DNA of 64,000 nt from Heliomicrobium undosum (lineage in GTDB: Bacteria; Bacillota; Desulfitobacteriia; Heliobacteriales; Heliobacteriaceae): positions 124,001-188,000 of the forward strand of contig NZ_WXEY01000003.1 of the NCBI RefSeq assembly GCF_009877425.1, in the 5' to 3' direction. Each line of letters opens with the position of its first letter. Positions within the stretch are counted from its first letter, which is position 1. The notes under the pieces were generated by a model. The model saw nothing but the letters and a program-made list of their open reading frames with translations. It was not told where the DNA came from and did no database searches. Below are positions 25,998 through 34,659 of this stretch, piece after piece. Both the position numbers and the translations under genes were made by a program.

Positions 25998-26744
25998 GTG
26001 AGAGAATCTGCGGCCACAAGTTTTTCCGTCAAATCGGTGAAGCTCTTTTTTGAGACGGAACTGAGAAAGCTCCTGGAGCGGCTCAATCTCGTCCAGGAGG
26101 TTCATTACATCGGCTCCAGCGAGACCTTGCCGCCGCCGCTTTCCAATGATGAGGAGTACCGCCTCCTGGAGCAGTTGGAACAGGGCGATCTGACGGTCAA
26201 GTCCATTCTCATTGAACGAAACCTGCGCCTGGTGGTGTACATCGCCCGCAAGTTCGAGAATACGGGCGTAGGGATCGAGGACCTCGTCTCCATCGGCACC
26301 ATCGGCCTGATCAAGGCCGTCAACACCTTCGATCCCCTGAAGAAGATCAAACTGGCCACCTACGCCTCGCGATGCATTGAAAACGAAATCCTCATGTACC
26401 TACGCCGCAACAACAAAACCCGCTCAGAGGTCTCCTTCGACGAACCGCTGAACATCGACTGGGACGGCAATGAATTGCTCTTGTCCGATGTGCTCGGAAC
26501 GGAAAACGACATCATTTATAAGTCGATTGAAGAAGAGGTTGACCGCAAGCTGCTGCAGGCGGCCATGAGCAAGCTGACATCGCGGGAGCGGCGCATCGTG
26601 GAACTGCGTTTCGGCCTCCGGGACAGCCGGGAAAAGACCCAGAAGGAGGTCGCCGATATGCTCGGCATCTCCCAATCTTACATATCGCGCCTCGAAAAAC
26701 GGATCATCAAGCGGCTGCGCAAAGAGATGAACCGGATGGAGTAA
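25998..26744 (+). CDS. sigE: Mother-cell sporulation sigma factor SigE (pro-form)
   Basis: 248 residues. An amphipathic ~22-residue pro-sequence ([18 protein letters not shown]) leads into [14 protein letters not shown], matching the SpoIIGA cleavage region of pro-sigma-E. Region 2 ([41 protein letters not shown] in parts) and region 4 ([21 protein letters not shown]) are nearly invariant in the family. GTG 25998 follows AGGGAGGG (25981-25988). It is co-transcribed with spoIIGA. Confidence 0.96.
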   Translation: MRESAATSFSVKSVKLFFETELRKLLERLNLVQEVHYIGSSETLPPPLSNDEEYRLLEQLEQGDLTVKSILIERNLRLVVYIARKFENTGVGIEDLVSIGTIGLIKAVNTFDPLKKIKLATYASRCIENEILMYLRRNNKTRSEVSFDEPLNIDWDGNELLLSDVLGTENDIIYKSIEEEVDRKLLQAAMSKLTSRERRIVELRFGLRDSREKTQKEVADMLGISQSYISRLEKRIIKRLRKEMNRME

Positions 26745-26790
26745 AGAAATCACCTCATGGAATTAAGGGGGTTGGGTAATCAGGGCGACA

Positions 26791-26819
26791 GTATAACCCG
26801 ATAGGTGGGGGCAATACTA
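26791..26819 (+). promoter_or_regulatory. Sigma-F-type promoter for sigG
   Basis: GTATA (26791-26795), 14 bp, then GGCAATACTA (26810-26819). These match the forespore consensus GYWTA and GGNNANANTA at every defined position, with a slightly short spacer. In B. subtilis sigG has a sigma-F promoter in the same position. The -10 ends 34 bases before the sigG start. Confidence 0.65.
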
Positions 26820-26853
26820 GAGAGGAAATATGCCGCCGTCGGGAGGGTTGCCC

Positions 26854-27627
26854 ATGATGGTCAACAAGGTGGAAATCTGCGGCGTAAACACCTCCAAGCT
26901 GCCGGTGCTCACCAACGCCGAGATGCGAACCTTGTTTCAGGCCATGCAATCCGGTGAAACGTCTGCCCGGGAAAAACTGATCAGTGGCAATTTGCGTCTC
27001 GTGCTCAGTGTCATCCAACGTTTCACCAACCGTGGGGAATACGTGGATGACCTTTTTCAAGTCGGCTGTATCGGTTTGATGAAGGCGATTGACAACTTCG
27101 ATCTGGGCCAGAACGTGAAATTCTCCACCTATGCCGTACCGATGATTATCGGTGAAATCCGCCGTTACCTCCGTGACAACAACCCCATCCGGGTCAGCCG
27201 GTCCCTGCGCGATATCGCCTACAAGGCGCTGCAGGTGCGGGATCATCTCGTCAATGAGCTCTCCCGGGAGCCGACGGTCACCGAGATCGCCGACGCCCTC
27301 GGCTTTCCGCGCGAAGAGGTCGTCTTTGCCCTGGACGCGATTCAGGAGCCCATCTCCCTCTTTGAACCGATCTACCATGACGGGGGCGACCCCATCTTTG
27401 TCATGGACCAGATCGGCGACGAGAAGAATCAGGACGCCCAGTGGCTGGAAGGGATCGCCGTCCGCGAGGCCTTGCGCCGGCTCAACGACCGGGAAAAACT
27501 GATCCTGACGCTGCGGTTTTTCGAGGGCAAGACCCAGATGGAGGTGGCCGACGAGATCGGCATCTCCCAGGCCCAGGTGTCACGGTTGGAAAAAGCGGCG
27601 CTGACACACATGCGCAAGCACGTCTGA
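26854..27627 (+). CDS. sigG: Late forespore sigma factor SigG
   Basis: 257 residues. NKVEICGVNTSKLPVLTN is the characteristic SigG N terminus. SGNLRLVLSVIQRFTNRGEYVDDLFQVGCIGL (in parts) is region 2, and GISQAQVSRLEKAALTHMRK is the region 4 helix-turn-helix. ATG 26854 is chosen over 26830 because GGGAGGGTTG lies 6-15 bases upstream. It has its own forespore-type promoter, 110 bases after sigE. Confidence 0.96.
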   Translation: MMVNKVEICGVNTSKLPVLTNAEMRTLFQAMQSGETSAREKLISGNLRLVLSVIQRFTNRGEYVDDLFQVGCIGLMKAIDNFDLGQNVKFSTYAVPMIIGEIRRYLRDNNPIRVSRSLRDIAYKALQVRDHLVNELSREPTVTEIADALGFPREEVVFALDAIQEPISLFEPIYHDGGDPIFVMDQIGDEKNQDAQWLEGIAVREALRRLNDREKLILTLRFFEGKTQMEVADEIGISQAQVSRLEKAALTHMRKHV

Positions 27628-27712
27628 AATATTCCTGGCGATTGGTGGAAAAAAGGTCACAGAAGGACCGCCTCCCTCATAGTATGTAGCACGAAAAGGG
27701 AGGTGGCAGACT

Positions 27713-27976
27713 GTGATCAAAATCTCGGACCTGCGCCTGCGGGATATCGTCAATATCCACGATGGGCGCCGGCTGGGAGTGATCAAGGATATCGACATCG
27801 ATCCCGAGATGGGGAAGGTGAAGGCCATCGTGCTCCCGGGCCAGGGGCGCTTTATGAGCTTCTTCGGCCGCGGCGACGACATGGTTGTTCCCTGGGACCG
27901 GATCAAGAAGATCGGCGTCGATGTGATCCTTGTCGATGTCAGCCAGTTCGGGGATGGGCATTCGGAGTATGTCTAG
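27713..27976 (+). CDS. ymxH: YlmC/YmxH-family PRC-barrel sporulation protein
   Basis: 87 residues forming one PRC-barrel-like beta domain: ISDLRLRDIVNIHDGRRLG, IDIDPEMGKVKAIVLPG and DDMVVPWDRIKKIGVDVILVD. Members of this family are found beside sigG or other sporulation genes in Clostridia and Bacilli. Their molecular role is not established. The GTG start has AGGGAGGTGG ~8 bases upstream. A hairpin with T-rich sequence follows at 28025, then repeat copy B. Confidence 0.85.
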   Translation: MIKISDLRLRDIVNIHDGRRLGVIKDIDIDPEMGKVKAIVLPGQGRFMSFFGRGDDMVVPWDRIKKIGVDVILVDVSQFGDGHSEYV

Positions 27977-28024
27977 CGGGGCAGCGTTCCACAGACAGTC
28001 CTATTGTGCAAGCGGGAGGTCGGA

Positions 28025-28056
28025 GCCGGAGGAGGTTCCGGCCTTTCGCTTTTCCC
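28025..28056 (+). terminator. Probable terminator after ymxH
   Basis: GCCGGA 28025-28030 pairs with TCCGGC 28037-28042 around GGAGGT, then CTTTCGCTTTTCCC. The T tract is interrupted, so it is moderate. Confidence 0.5.
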
Positions 28057-28074
28057 ACGCTTGTCGGCAAATCG

Positions 28075-28243
28075 GGGTGTATTGGCTCCGGTCGCTAAGG
28101 GCTGCGCGGCTGTTCGCTGGGTCGCTGCGCGGGCGCGCCAAAGGCTCTGGGGTTTTTCTGCATGTCGATGGCGCGCTTATCCGCTTCGCGACCTGCGCTC
28201 ACTACGCCGCTCCGCCCAAATCGCTCCCTGCGCCAATACACCC
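28075..28243 (-). repeat. Dispersed palindromic element, copy B (inverted orientation)
   Basis: 169 bp with perfect 12-bp ends (GGGTGTATTGGC at 28075-28086, complement at 28232-28243) and weaker extension outward. The inner stem GCGCGCC (28133-28139) with GGCGCGC (28170-28176) encloses a 30-nt loop. Its reverse complement aligns to copy C with few differences. The 620-base gap between ymxH and nrdR contains this element, terminators on both sides and the nrdR promoter; ORFs across it are by-products of the repeat. Confidence 0.9.
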
Positions 28244-28325
28244 GGATTTACCCTTCGGCATACTGCGATAGCCATAAATGGGGGTGTAGCGCGGATCTTT
28301 ATAAAAAACCCCAAGATCCTCTACG

Positions 28326-28359
28326 GCGAAGGGCTTTTGGAGCCCTTTTGCGTTTTTTA
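28326..28359 (+). terminator. Terminator downstream of repeat copy B
   Basis: AAGGGCT 28329-28335 pairs with AGCCCTT 28341-28347 around TTTGG, followed by TTGCGTTTTTT. No gene ends here, so it would stop read-through from ymxH across the repeat. Confidence 0.6.
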
Positions 28360-28528
28360 TCGATTTAACTCCTTTGCTTTTTGCCGACTTTGGCGCTACA
28401 ATAGGGCTCGCTGTCGAAGCAGGTGGAATTAGGAAACAACGCCCAAGCGCTGCTTTCGAAAGAAAAGACCTAAGGAATTATCTTGTCGAAAATAGGACCG
28501 ATGCCCCACAAATCTGGAAAAATATACC

Positions 28529-28558
28529 TTGACCATACATATCTAGGGGTTCTATAAT
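28529..28558 (+). promoter_or_regulatory. Sigma-A promoter for nrdR, flanked by an inverted repeat
   Basis: TTGACC (28529-28534), an 18-bp spacer and TATAAT (28553-28558). ATCTAGG (28541-28547, in the spacer) and CCTAGAT (28568-28574) form an inverted repeat around the -10, and CTAGATCTAG (28569-28578) is itself a perfect palindrome. This is a plausible repressor operator, but it does not match the NrdR-box consensus as I know it. Confidence 0.75.
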
Positions 28559-28599
28559 AAAACTGCTCCTAGATCTAGTGTCAGACGGGAGGGTGGATC

Positions 28600-29058
28600 A
28601 TGCGGTGTTGCTACTGCGGCCATGGCGAATCGAAGGTTTTGGAGACGCGCAGCGCCGAGGAAGGCCGGGTGATTCGCCGCCGCCGGGAATGCATGGAGTG
28701 CAACCGGCGCTTCACCACCCTGGAACGGATCGAGGAGACGCCGCTGATCGTGCGCAAAAAGGGCGGTTCCCTTGAAGCCTTTGATCGCAACAAACTCCTG
28801 TCAGGGTTGTTGAAAGCCTGTGAGAAGCGGTCCATCCCCCTCGATACGCTGGAAGAACTGGTCACTACGGTGGAACGGGACCTGCGCAGCCAATATGACC
28901 GGGAGGTCCCAAGCCGGGAGATCGGGGAAATGCTGATGGCGCGCCTGCGCAACATTGATGAGGTCGCCTATGTGCGTTTTGCCTCCGTGTACCGCCAGTT
29001 CACCGATGTGGGCCGGTTCCTGGAGGAACTGGAAGGGCTGTTGAAGCGAAAGACCTGA
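28600..29058 (+). CDS. nrdR: Ribonucleotide reductase repressor NrdR
   Basis: 152 residues. A four-cysteine zinc ribbon (C3, C6, C31, C34) is followed by the ATP-cone domain (PLIVRKKGGSLEAFDRNKLLSGLL onward, in parts) and VAYVRFASVYRQFTDV. NrdR senses dATP/ATP and represses ribonucleotide reductase genes. nrdD, which has its own ATP cone, follows 128 bases later behind a terminator-like hairpin. The ATG has GACGGGAGGG upstream. Confidence 0.96.
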   Translation: MRCCYCGHGESKVLETRSAEEGRVIRRRRECMECNRRFTTLERIEETPLIVRKKGGSLEAFDRNKLLSGLLKACEKRSIPLDTLEELVTTVERDLRSQYDREVPSREIGEMLMARLRNIDEVAYVRFASVYRQFTDVGRFLEELEGLLKRKT

Positions 29059-29069
29059 TGCGCAGACAT

Positions 29070-29092
29070 AAGGGACAGTTGCCGTCCCTTTT
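29070..29092 (+). terminator. Terminator or pause hairpin between nrdR and nrdD
   Basis: AAGGGAC 29070-29076 pairs with GTCCCTT 29084-29090, ending in four T's. The T tract is short, so partial read-through into nrdD is likely. Confidence 0.55.
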
Positions 29093-29186
29093 AATACTAA
29101 TAACACTGTGTCAATAGGGTTAAATCGGCGATTTCGATCTGGGAAAAAGTGTATGTTTCATGTGATCTGTTGAGGAGGAATCGGAA

Positions 29187-31325
29187 TTGTTCAGCCAGAT
29201 TCGCAAGCGTGACGGTCGTGTCGTAGAGTTTCATGAATCGAAGATCACCGACGCCATCTTCCGCGCCGCCAAGGCCGTGGGCGGGGAAGATAAGCAGATG
29301 GCCATGGAGTTGACCCTTGCCGTGCTGAAGGCGCTCAAGGGACGCTACAACGGCAACGTCTTCTCCGTGGAAGATGTCCAGGACATGGTGGAGAAGGTGC
29401 TCATCGAGAGCGGCCATGCCCGGACAGCGAAAGCGTACATAATCTATCGCAGTTCGCGGACCCGGATCCGCGATGCCAAGTCTGACCTGATGGACGCTGT
29501 TCAGGAGATCCTCAAGGAGACCAACCGGGAAAACGCCAACGTCTCCAACAGCCCCTCGGCCAAGGTGTTACAGATTTCCGAGGTGGCCTCGGTCAACTAC
29601 TACCTGAACCGGGTCATCCCCGAGGATGAGGCGCTGGCCCATCGCGAGGGTGACATCTATATCCACGACCTGGCCTGGTACGGAAAGACGCTGACCTGCC
29701 TGCAGATCCCCCTTGGCCGGTTGCTTTCCGAGGGCTTTGACAACGGCCACGGCCACATCCGCTCCCCCAAGAGCATCAAAACGGCGGCGGCGCTGGCCGC
29801 CATCATCCTTCAGTCAAACCAGAACGATATGCACGGCGGCCAGTCCTTCGCCTATTTTGACCGCGACATGGCGCCCTATGTCAAGGCGGAGTACGCCCGC
29901 CAGGAAAAAGACCTGCGAGCCGCCCTAGCCGCGCTGGGTATCGAAGTGGACGAGGAGAAGCTGCAAGCGCTGGTCATGGAGCGCGTGGAGAACGAGACCT
30001 ACCAGGCCATGGAGGGCTTTATCTACAACTTGAATACGATGCACAGCCGCGCCGGCGCTCAGGTGCCCTTTTCCTCGATCAACTTCGGCACCGACACCTC
30101 CTGGCAGGGCCGGATGATCACCCGCACCTTCCTGCTGGCCTACGAAAAGGGGCTGGGCAAGGGCGAAGCGCCCATCTTCCCCAACGTCTGTTTCAAGATC
30201 AAAAAAGGGATCAACTACGAGGCGGGCGATCCTAACTACGATCTTTTCCAACTGTCCATGCAGGTGGCCTGCAAGCGCCTTTTCCCCAATTTCGCCTTCC
30301 AGGACGCCTCCTTCAACCGGCCCTACAACGAACAGGGCGAGGAAGTGGCCTACATGGGCTGCCGCACCCGCGTCATGGGCAACATCAACGGCCCCGAGGT
30401 GACCGACGGCCGGGGAAACTTGTCTTTCACCAGCGTCAACCTGCCCCGTTTGGGCCTGCGCGCCGCCGGGAATGTGGACGCTTTCTGGCAAATCCTCGAT
30501 GAGACCATCGATCTGGTTATCAAGCAGTTGCTCACCCGTTACGACGTGCAGAAGAACCTGCGCGTCAAGGACTTCCCTTTCCTCATGGGGCAGCGGTTGT
30601 ACCTGGACAGCGAGAACCTGAACTGGAACGACCGGATCGAGCCGGTGATCAAACATGGCACCCTCTCCATGGGCTTCATCGGTCTGGCCGAGTGCCTTAT
30701 CGCCTTGACCGGCAAGCACCACGGCGAATCGCCGGAGGCGCAGGACCTGGGCCTCAAAATCGTCCGTCACATGCGCCACCGGATGGAAGAGGCTTCTGCC
30801 AAGCATGGGCTGAACTTCTCCCTGCTGGCCACGCCGGCGGAAGGCCTTTCCGGCAAGTTTACGAAAAAGGACCGGGACAAGTTCGGCCTCATCGAAGGCG
30901 TCAACGACCGGGACTGGTACACCAACTCCTTCCACGTCCCCGTCGAGTACAAGATCAACGCCTTCGAGAAGATCGCCATCGAAGGCCCCTACCACCAGTA
31001 CACCAACGCCGGCCACATCTCCTATGTGGAGCTGCCGTCGGCGCCGCAGCACAACCTGCAAGCCTTTGAAGCCCTCGTCAAGGCCATGTACGAGGCGGAC
31101 ATGGGCTACGCCGCCGTCAACTTCCCCGTTGATATCTGCAAGTCCTGTGGCTTTAACGGCGTCATCGACCGCGACAAGTGCCCAAAGTGCGGCAGCGACC
31201 GCATCTCCCGGGTGCGCCGCATCACCGGCTATCTTTCCACGCTGGACCATTTCAACGATGCCAAGAAGGCGGAGGAGTCGAACCGGCGGGTCCACTACTA
31301 TCCGAAGTCGGATTGCTGCCATTGA
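29187..31325 (+). CDS. nrdD: Anaerobic (class III) ribonucleoside-triphosphate reductase NrdD
   Basis: 712 residues. An N-terminal ATP cone (~1-95; IRKRDGRVVEFHESKITDAI) is the allosteric site. SVNYYLNRVIPEDEALAHREGDIYIHDL (in parts) begins the catalytic barrel. CKSCGF...CPKCGS is the C-terminal zinc site, and RRITGYLS contains the glycyl-radical residue, about G681. It makes dNTPs without oxygen and needs NrdG (43634) to install the radical. The TTG start follows GAGGAGG. A very stable terminator lies just downstream. Confidence 0.96.
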   Translation: MFSQIRKRDGRVVEFHESKITDAIFRAAKAVGGEDKQMAMELTLAVLKALKGRYNGNVFSVEDVQDMVEKVLIESGHARTAKAYIIYRSSRTRIRDAKSDLMDAVQEILKETNRENANVSNSPSAKVLQISEVASVNYYLNRVIPEDEALAHREGDIYIHDLAWYGKTLTCLQIPLGRLLSEGFDNGHGHIRSPKSIKTAAALAAIILQSNQNDMHGGQSFAYFDRDMAPYVKAEYARQEKDLRAALAALGIEVDEEKLQALVMERVENETYQAMEGFIYNLNTMHSRAGAQVPFSSINFGTDTSWQGRMITRTFLLAYEKGLGKGEAPIFPNVCFKIKKGINYEAGDPNYDLFQLSMQVACKRLFPNFAFQDASFNRPYNEQGEEVAYMGCRTRVMGNINGPEVTDGRGNLSFTSVNLPRLGLRAAGNVDAFWQILDETIDLVIKQLLTRYDVQKNLRVKDFPFLMGQRLYLDSENLNWNDRIEPVIKHGTLSMGFIGLAECLIALTGKHHGESPEAQDLGLKIVRHMRHRMEEASAKHGLNFSLLATPAEGLSGKFTKKDRDKFGLIEGVNDRDWYTNSFHVPVEYKINAFEKIAIEGPYHQYTNAGHISYVELPSAPQHNLQAFEALVKAMYEADMGYAAVNFPVDICKSCGFNGVIDRDKCPKCGSDRISRVRRITGYLSTLDHFNDAKKAEESNRRVHYYPKSDCCH

Positions 31326-31344
31326 GCAGCTGACCCATAGCGAA

Positions 31345-31397
31345 CGCTAAACCTAAAACGCCGAGGCGACATAAGCCTTGGCGTTTTAGGTTTAGCG
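31345..31397. terminator. Bidirectional terminator after nrdD
   Basis: A 23-bp stem (31345-31367 with 31375-31397, one G-U) around a 7-nt loop. The GC-rich core is flanked by AAAA on the 5' arm and TTTT on the 3' arm, so it can act on either strand. Confidence 0.85.
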
Positions 31398-31484
31398 CGA
31401 TGATGAACTTTGAATCAATCCGCTGATTTGATAATGAATGGGCGCCTGAGCAGTGCCGGGTGCGTGAGAAAAGGTGGGGGAATT

Positions 31485-31825
31485 ATGCTGTTTAGAAAAT
31501 ATGGAAAGACCAACGAAATGGTATCTGTTTTGGGATTTGGGTGTATGCGGTTGCCGATTATCGACGGTGATCCAACGAAGATCGATGAATCTAAGGCATT
31601 ACCGATGATGCGGTATGCAATTGATTCCGGGGTGAATTATGTCGATACGGCATATCCCTATCATGGAACTGGTTTCGCTCACGGTGGGTTACCGAGAACA
31701 TCAGGGTGGCCCGAGAAGCCGAGGCGAATTCCTTAACGTCAAAAGAACGAGCAATCGTTGACGCAGTGAAGAAATCTTTCAAAGAAAAAGTAAAAATCAA
31801 CTGTACGGCATGCGCGTACTGTTAA
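31485..31825 (+). pseudogene. Aldo/keto reductase remnant with large internal deletion
   Basis: Frame 1 from ATG 31485 reads [19 protein letters not shown] and ends near [12 protein letters not shown], the N-terminal ~60 residues of the ferredoxin-linked aldo/keto reductase family, then becomes nonsense to 31736. A second frame from ~31691 reads [21 protein letters not shown] and KVKINCTACAYC then stop, which is the C-terminal end of the same family up to the first cysteines of its [4Fe-4S] motif. About 200 central residues are missing and the frame shifts at the junction (~31670-31690). The stretch is AT-rich compared with its neighbours, which suggests an acquired and decaying gene. Confidence 0.8.
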
Positions 31826-31864
31826 AGAACGTCAGTGAACAGTTTGAATAATCATAGGAAAGAA

Positions 31865-31899
31865 CAAAGGCGGAGGCGCTAGTGAAAAGCGCTTCCGCC
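31865..31899 (-). terminator. Terminator for the DUF4397 gene (minus strand)
   Basis: A 12-bp stem (31869-31880 with 31888-31899, one G-U). Read on the minus strand it is followed by TTTGTTCTTT. It lies ~90 bases beyond the stop of the minus-strand gene. Confidence 0.65.
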
Positions 31900-31991
31900 A
31901 AAATACACGTAATCGGTTCCTGTTTTCGTTTGTGGGTGAGGTCTGTAAACCAGCAAAGATGCGCTCCAGGGGAGTGGTGTATTCAAATAAC

Positions 31992-32795
31992 CTAAAAGTC
32001 TGACCTCATTGTCGGAGGCGCAGGCAACCCCCCGAAGGGCGCCCCTGGCGCTGGTGTACCCGGACCCGCGTAGGGCGTCGGGGTGGGGAAACTGGTTAAG
32101 GGCAGATAGGTATTCCCGTCGAGCGGAATCAGCGCCTGGAGCGGCGGGCGGCCGCCGACCAGGCCGACGGCATAGACGGTCAGGAAGCGGTTGGGCAGCA
32201 GCCGCACATTGGGCACGGTCAGGACGACCTGGGTCGAACCGGCGGGGCGCACCTGCAGGGTATAGGTGCCGGGCGGAACAGGGATGTAGTCGGTGACTTG
32301 GCGGAAGGAGACGTTTCGGAACAGCACTGTGCCGTTGGGCAGAGTGATGTCCACAGCGGGGGCGTCGGGAGACAGGTGGCCGAAGCGGATATAGACCGTG
32401 TCGGGCCGGCGGGGCAGCCTCGGGTCGGCGATGGGCAGGAGGCTGAGGTTGGGGAGGACACCGACGGCGGCAGCGGTAATGATGGCGCGATCCGGGATAT
32501 CGACGACGGCGCCGATGACCGGCGTCGTCCGGGTCCCTGTCGGAAAGACCTCGATCCGGTAACGACCGGGCAGGACAGGGAAGTACTGGGTGAAGCGACT
32601 GTAGGGGAGTCTCCGGATGATCAGGACGTCATTGGCATAGATGTCGACAGGCGGCGCGTTGGGAGCGGCATGGAGCACCCGGAGGTAGGCCCGGCCGTCG
32701 ACCGACGCAGAGAATCCGTCGTGGGGGGATTGAAACGGATCATCATACACGTGTATGTCACCCTTTCCACCGATATGCGCGCATTCTATACTCAT
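31992..32795 (-). CDS. DUF4397 protein with two tandem domains
   Basis: 267 residues. Two DUF4397 beta-sandwich repeats are visible: AYLRVLHAAPNAPPVDIYAN (~36-125) and VYIRFGHLSPDAPAVDITLP (~135-225), each with a PPG/LPGRY turn. The last ~45 residues are rich in proline and glycine (PTPTPYAGPGTPAPGAP). The family occurs in cell-surface or spore-associated proteins and has no known activity. No signal peptide is seen. The ATG at 32795 lacks a clear ribosome site; a GTG 15 codons in, behind GGTGGAAAGGG, may be the true start. recQ lies upstream on the same strand. Confidence 0.75.
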   Translation of the reverse strand: MSIECAHIGGKGDIHVYDDPFQSPHDGFSASVDGRAYLRVLHAAPNAPPVDIYANDVLIIRRLPYSRFTQYFPVLPGRYRIEVFPTGTRTTPVIGAVVDIPDRAIITAAAVGVLPNLSLLPIADPRLPRRPDTVYIRFGHLSPDAPAVDITLPNGTVLFRNVSFRQVTDYIPVPPGTYTLQVRPAGSTQVVLTVPNVRLLPNRFLTVYAVGLVGGRPPLQALIPLDGNTYLPLTSFPTPTPYAGPGTPAPGAPFGGLPAPPTMRSDF

Positions 32796-32886
32796 AGCCG
32801 TATGCGACGGTGGTGGAGAGGGTGAATTGCTTTGCGCGCCAGTTGCTTGCCGGTTGTGCAGCAGATTGCGCTAGCTGTGTACCTGG

Positions 32887-34659
32887 TTACGCGCCTGTTG
32901 TGTGTCGCCGGATCTCCTCTAAAAAGGCGTCGCCATACCGCTCCAACTTGGTCTCGCCGACGCCGCTGATGGCGCGCAGGGACATGCGGTCGAGGGGGAG
33001 CCGCTGGGACATCTCCCGAAGGGTGCTGTCGGGAAAGACGATGTAGGGCGGGACGCCGTCGCGGTCTGCGATCGTTTTGCGCAGGCGGCGGAGATGTTCG
33101 AAGAGGTCGCTGTCCGCCTCCAGCCGGCTGGCCCGCTTGCGCACCTTGAGGAAGACCTTTTCGCGGCCTTTCAAGACCGGGACGGCCTTTTCCAAGAGGC
33201 GCACCACAGGGAAGGCGCCTTCGGTCACGAAGAGGTAGCCCTCGGCGGTGAGGATGTTGATCATGTCGGTGATTTCTTTGATGGTGTACTCTTTCATCAG
33301 GCCGTAGGTGGACAGGCGTTCGAAACCGGTCTGGGCCAGCTTTTTGCTTTTCGACCCTTTGAGGACCTCGGCGACCAGGTTCATGCCGAAGCGCTCCTGC
33401 ATGCGGACGATGCAGGAAAAAATCTTCTGGGCTTCTGTGGTGATGTCGACCGGTTCGGCATCGTCGGCGCAGGTGCTGCAGTTGCCGCATTCTTCCGGCG
33501 CTTCTTCCCCGAAGTAGTGGAGGATATGGCTGCGCAGGCAGCGCGGCGTGTGGCAGTAATCGATCATCGACTGGAGTTTTCGGTGCTCCATCGACTTGCG
33601 CTCCGGCGTCGCCTGGTTTTGTTCGATGAGGAACTTCTGGGTGTTGATGTCGCGGGCGCTGAATAGCAGGATGCACTCTGCCGGCTCGCCATCCCGCCCC
33701 GCCCGACCCGCCTCCTGGTAGTAGGATTCCATGTTCTTCGGCATGTTGTAGTGGATGACGAAGCGCACGTTCGATTTGTCGATGCCCATCCCGAAGGCGT
33801 TGGTGGCCACCATGATCCGGGTGTTGTCATAGAGGAAGGCGTCCTGGGCGCGCGCCCGTTCCATGTCCTCCAGCCCGGCGTGATACCGCCCGGCGCGAAA
33901 ACCCTTGCGGACGAGGTATTCCTGGAGTTGGTCCGCTTCGCGGCGCGTGGCCGTATAGACAATGCCTGCTCTCTCCCGGTTCGCTTCTAGGTAGCGGATG
34001 AGGAAATCTTTTTTGTTTTCACCCCGGATGACGCGAAAAGAGAGGTTGGGGCGGTCGAAACCGGTGGCGAAGATCTGAGCCGCCTGCAGCCCCAGGTGCC
34101 GGATGATATCCTCTGTGACATATTCCGTGGCTGTGGCGGTAAAGGCCGCCACCCTCGGCCGGCGGGGATAGTCAGCGACCAGGGAGGCGATGGTGAGGTA
34201 ACTGGGACGGAAGTCATGCCCCCATTGGGAAACGCAGTGGGCCTCATCGACGGCGATCAGAGAGACGGGCAGCCGCTGCAGCAGGTGGCGAAAGTGGGGG
34301 GATTCGAGCCGTTCCGGCGCCAGGTAGATCAGTTTGAAGTCGCCCCGGTTCATCCGCTGGATGCGCAGGTCTGCTTCATCGCTGTCGAGGGAACTGTTGA
34401 TGAAGGTGGCGGCGATGCCAAGGTTCTGGAGGTTGTCCACCTGATCCTTCATCAGCGCGATCAGCGGAGAAATGACGACGGTCAGGCCCGGCAACAGCAG
34501 CGCCGGGATCTGGTAACAGATCGACTTGCCGCCGCCTGTCGGCATGATGCCCACCGTGTCACGACCGGCGAGCAGGCTCTCGATGATCTTTTCCTGGCCG
34601 GGCCGGAAGGCGTCATATCCGAAATGCCGCTTCAGCAATGTCCGGGCCTGTTGCAACAT
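32887..34659 (-). CDS. recQ: ATP-dependent DNA helicase RecQ
   Basis: 590 residues from ATG 34659. FGYDAFRPGQEKIIESLL, GIMPTGGGKSICYQIPALL (Walker A), VDEAHCVSQWGHDFRPSY (DEAH box with the RecQ aromatic loop) and YYQEAGRAGRDGEP (motif VI) form the helicase core. CLRSHILHYFGE..CGNCSTC is the RecQ zinc site. A winged helix and a C-terminal HRDC domain (RLRKTIADRDGVPPYIVFPD onward, in parts) complete the full-length family layout. The frame is open to 34821, but GGAG sits 8 bases before ATG 34659 and homology begins there. Confidence 0.93.
   Translation of the reverse strand: MLQQARTLLKRHFGYDAFRPGQEKIIESLLAGRDTVGIMPTGGGKSICYQIPALLLPGLTVVISPLIALMKDQVDNLQNLGIAATFINSSLDSDEADLRIQRMNRGDFKLIYLAPERLESPHFRHLLQRLPVSLIAVDEAHCVSQWGHDFRPSYLTIASLVADYPRRPRVAAFTATATEYVTEDIIRHLGLQAAQIFATGFDRPNLSFRVIRGENKKDFLIRYLEANRERAGIVYTATRREADQLQEYLVRKGFRAGRYHAGLEDMERARAQDAFLYDNTRIMVATNAFGMGIDKSNVRFVIHYNMPKNMESYYQEAGRAGRDGEPAECILLFSARDINTQKFLIEQNQATPERKSMEHRKLQSMIDYCHTPRCLRSHILHYFGEEAPEECGNCSTCADDAEPVDITTEAQKIFSCIVRMQERFGMNLVAEVLKGSKSKKLAQTGFERLSTYGLMKEYTIKEITDMINILTAEGYLFVTEGAFPVVRLLEKAVPVLKGREKVFLKVRKRASRLEADSDLFEHLRRLRKTIADRDGVPPYIVFPDSTLREMSQRLPLDRMSLRAISGVGETKLERYGDAFLEEIRRHTTGA

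Noticed and set aside
27930-28432. ORFs spanning repeat copy B
   Set aside because: They cross terminators and the palindrome and lack ribosome sites; the similarity is repeat-derived.
29093-29186. NrdR boxes before nrdD
   Set aside because: ACACTGTGT at about 29104 is only a partial match; no pair of 16-bp boxes at the usual spacing is visible.
29925-31322. 465-codon open frame on the minus strand
   Set aside because: It is the antisense shadow of nrdD.
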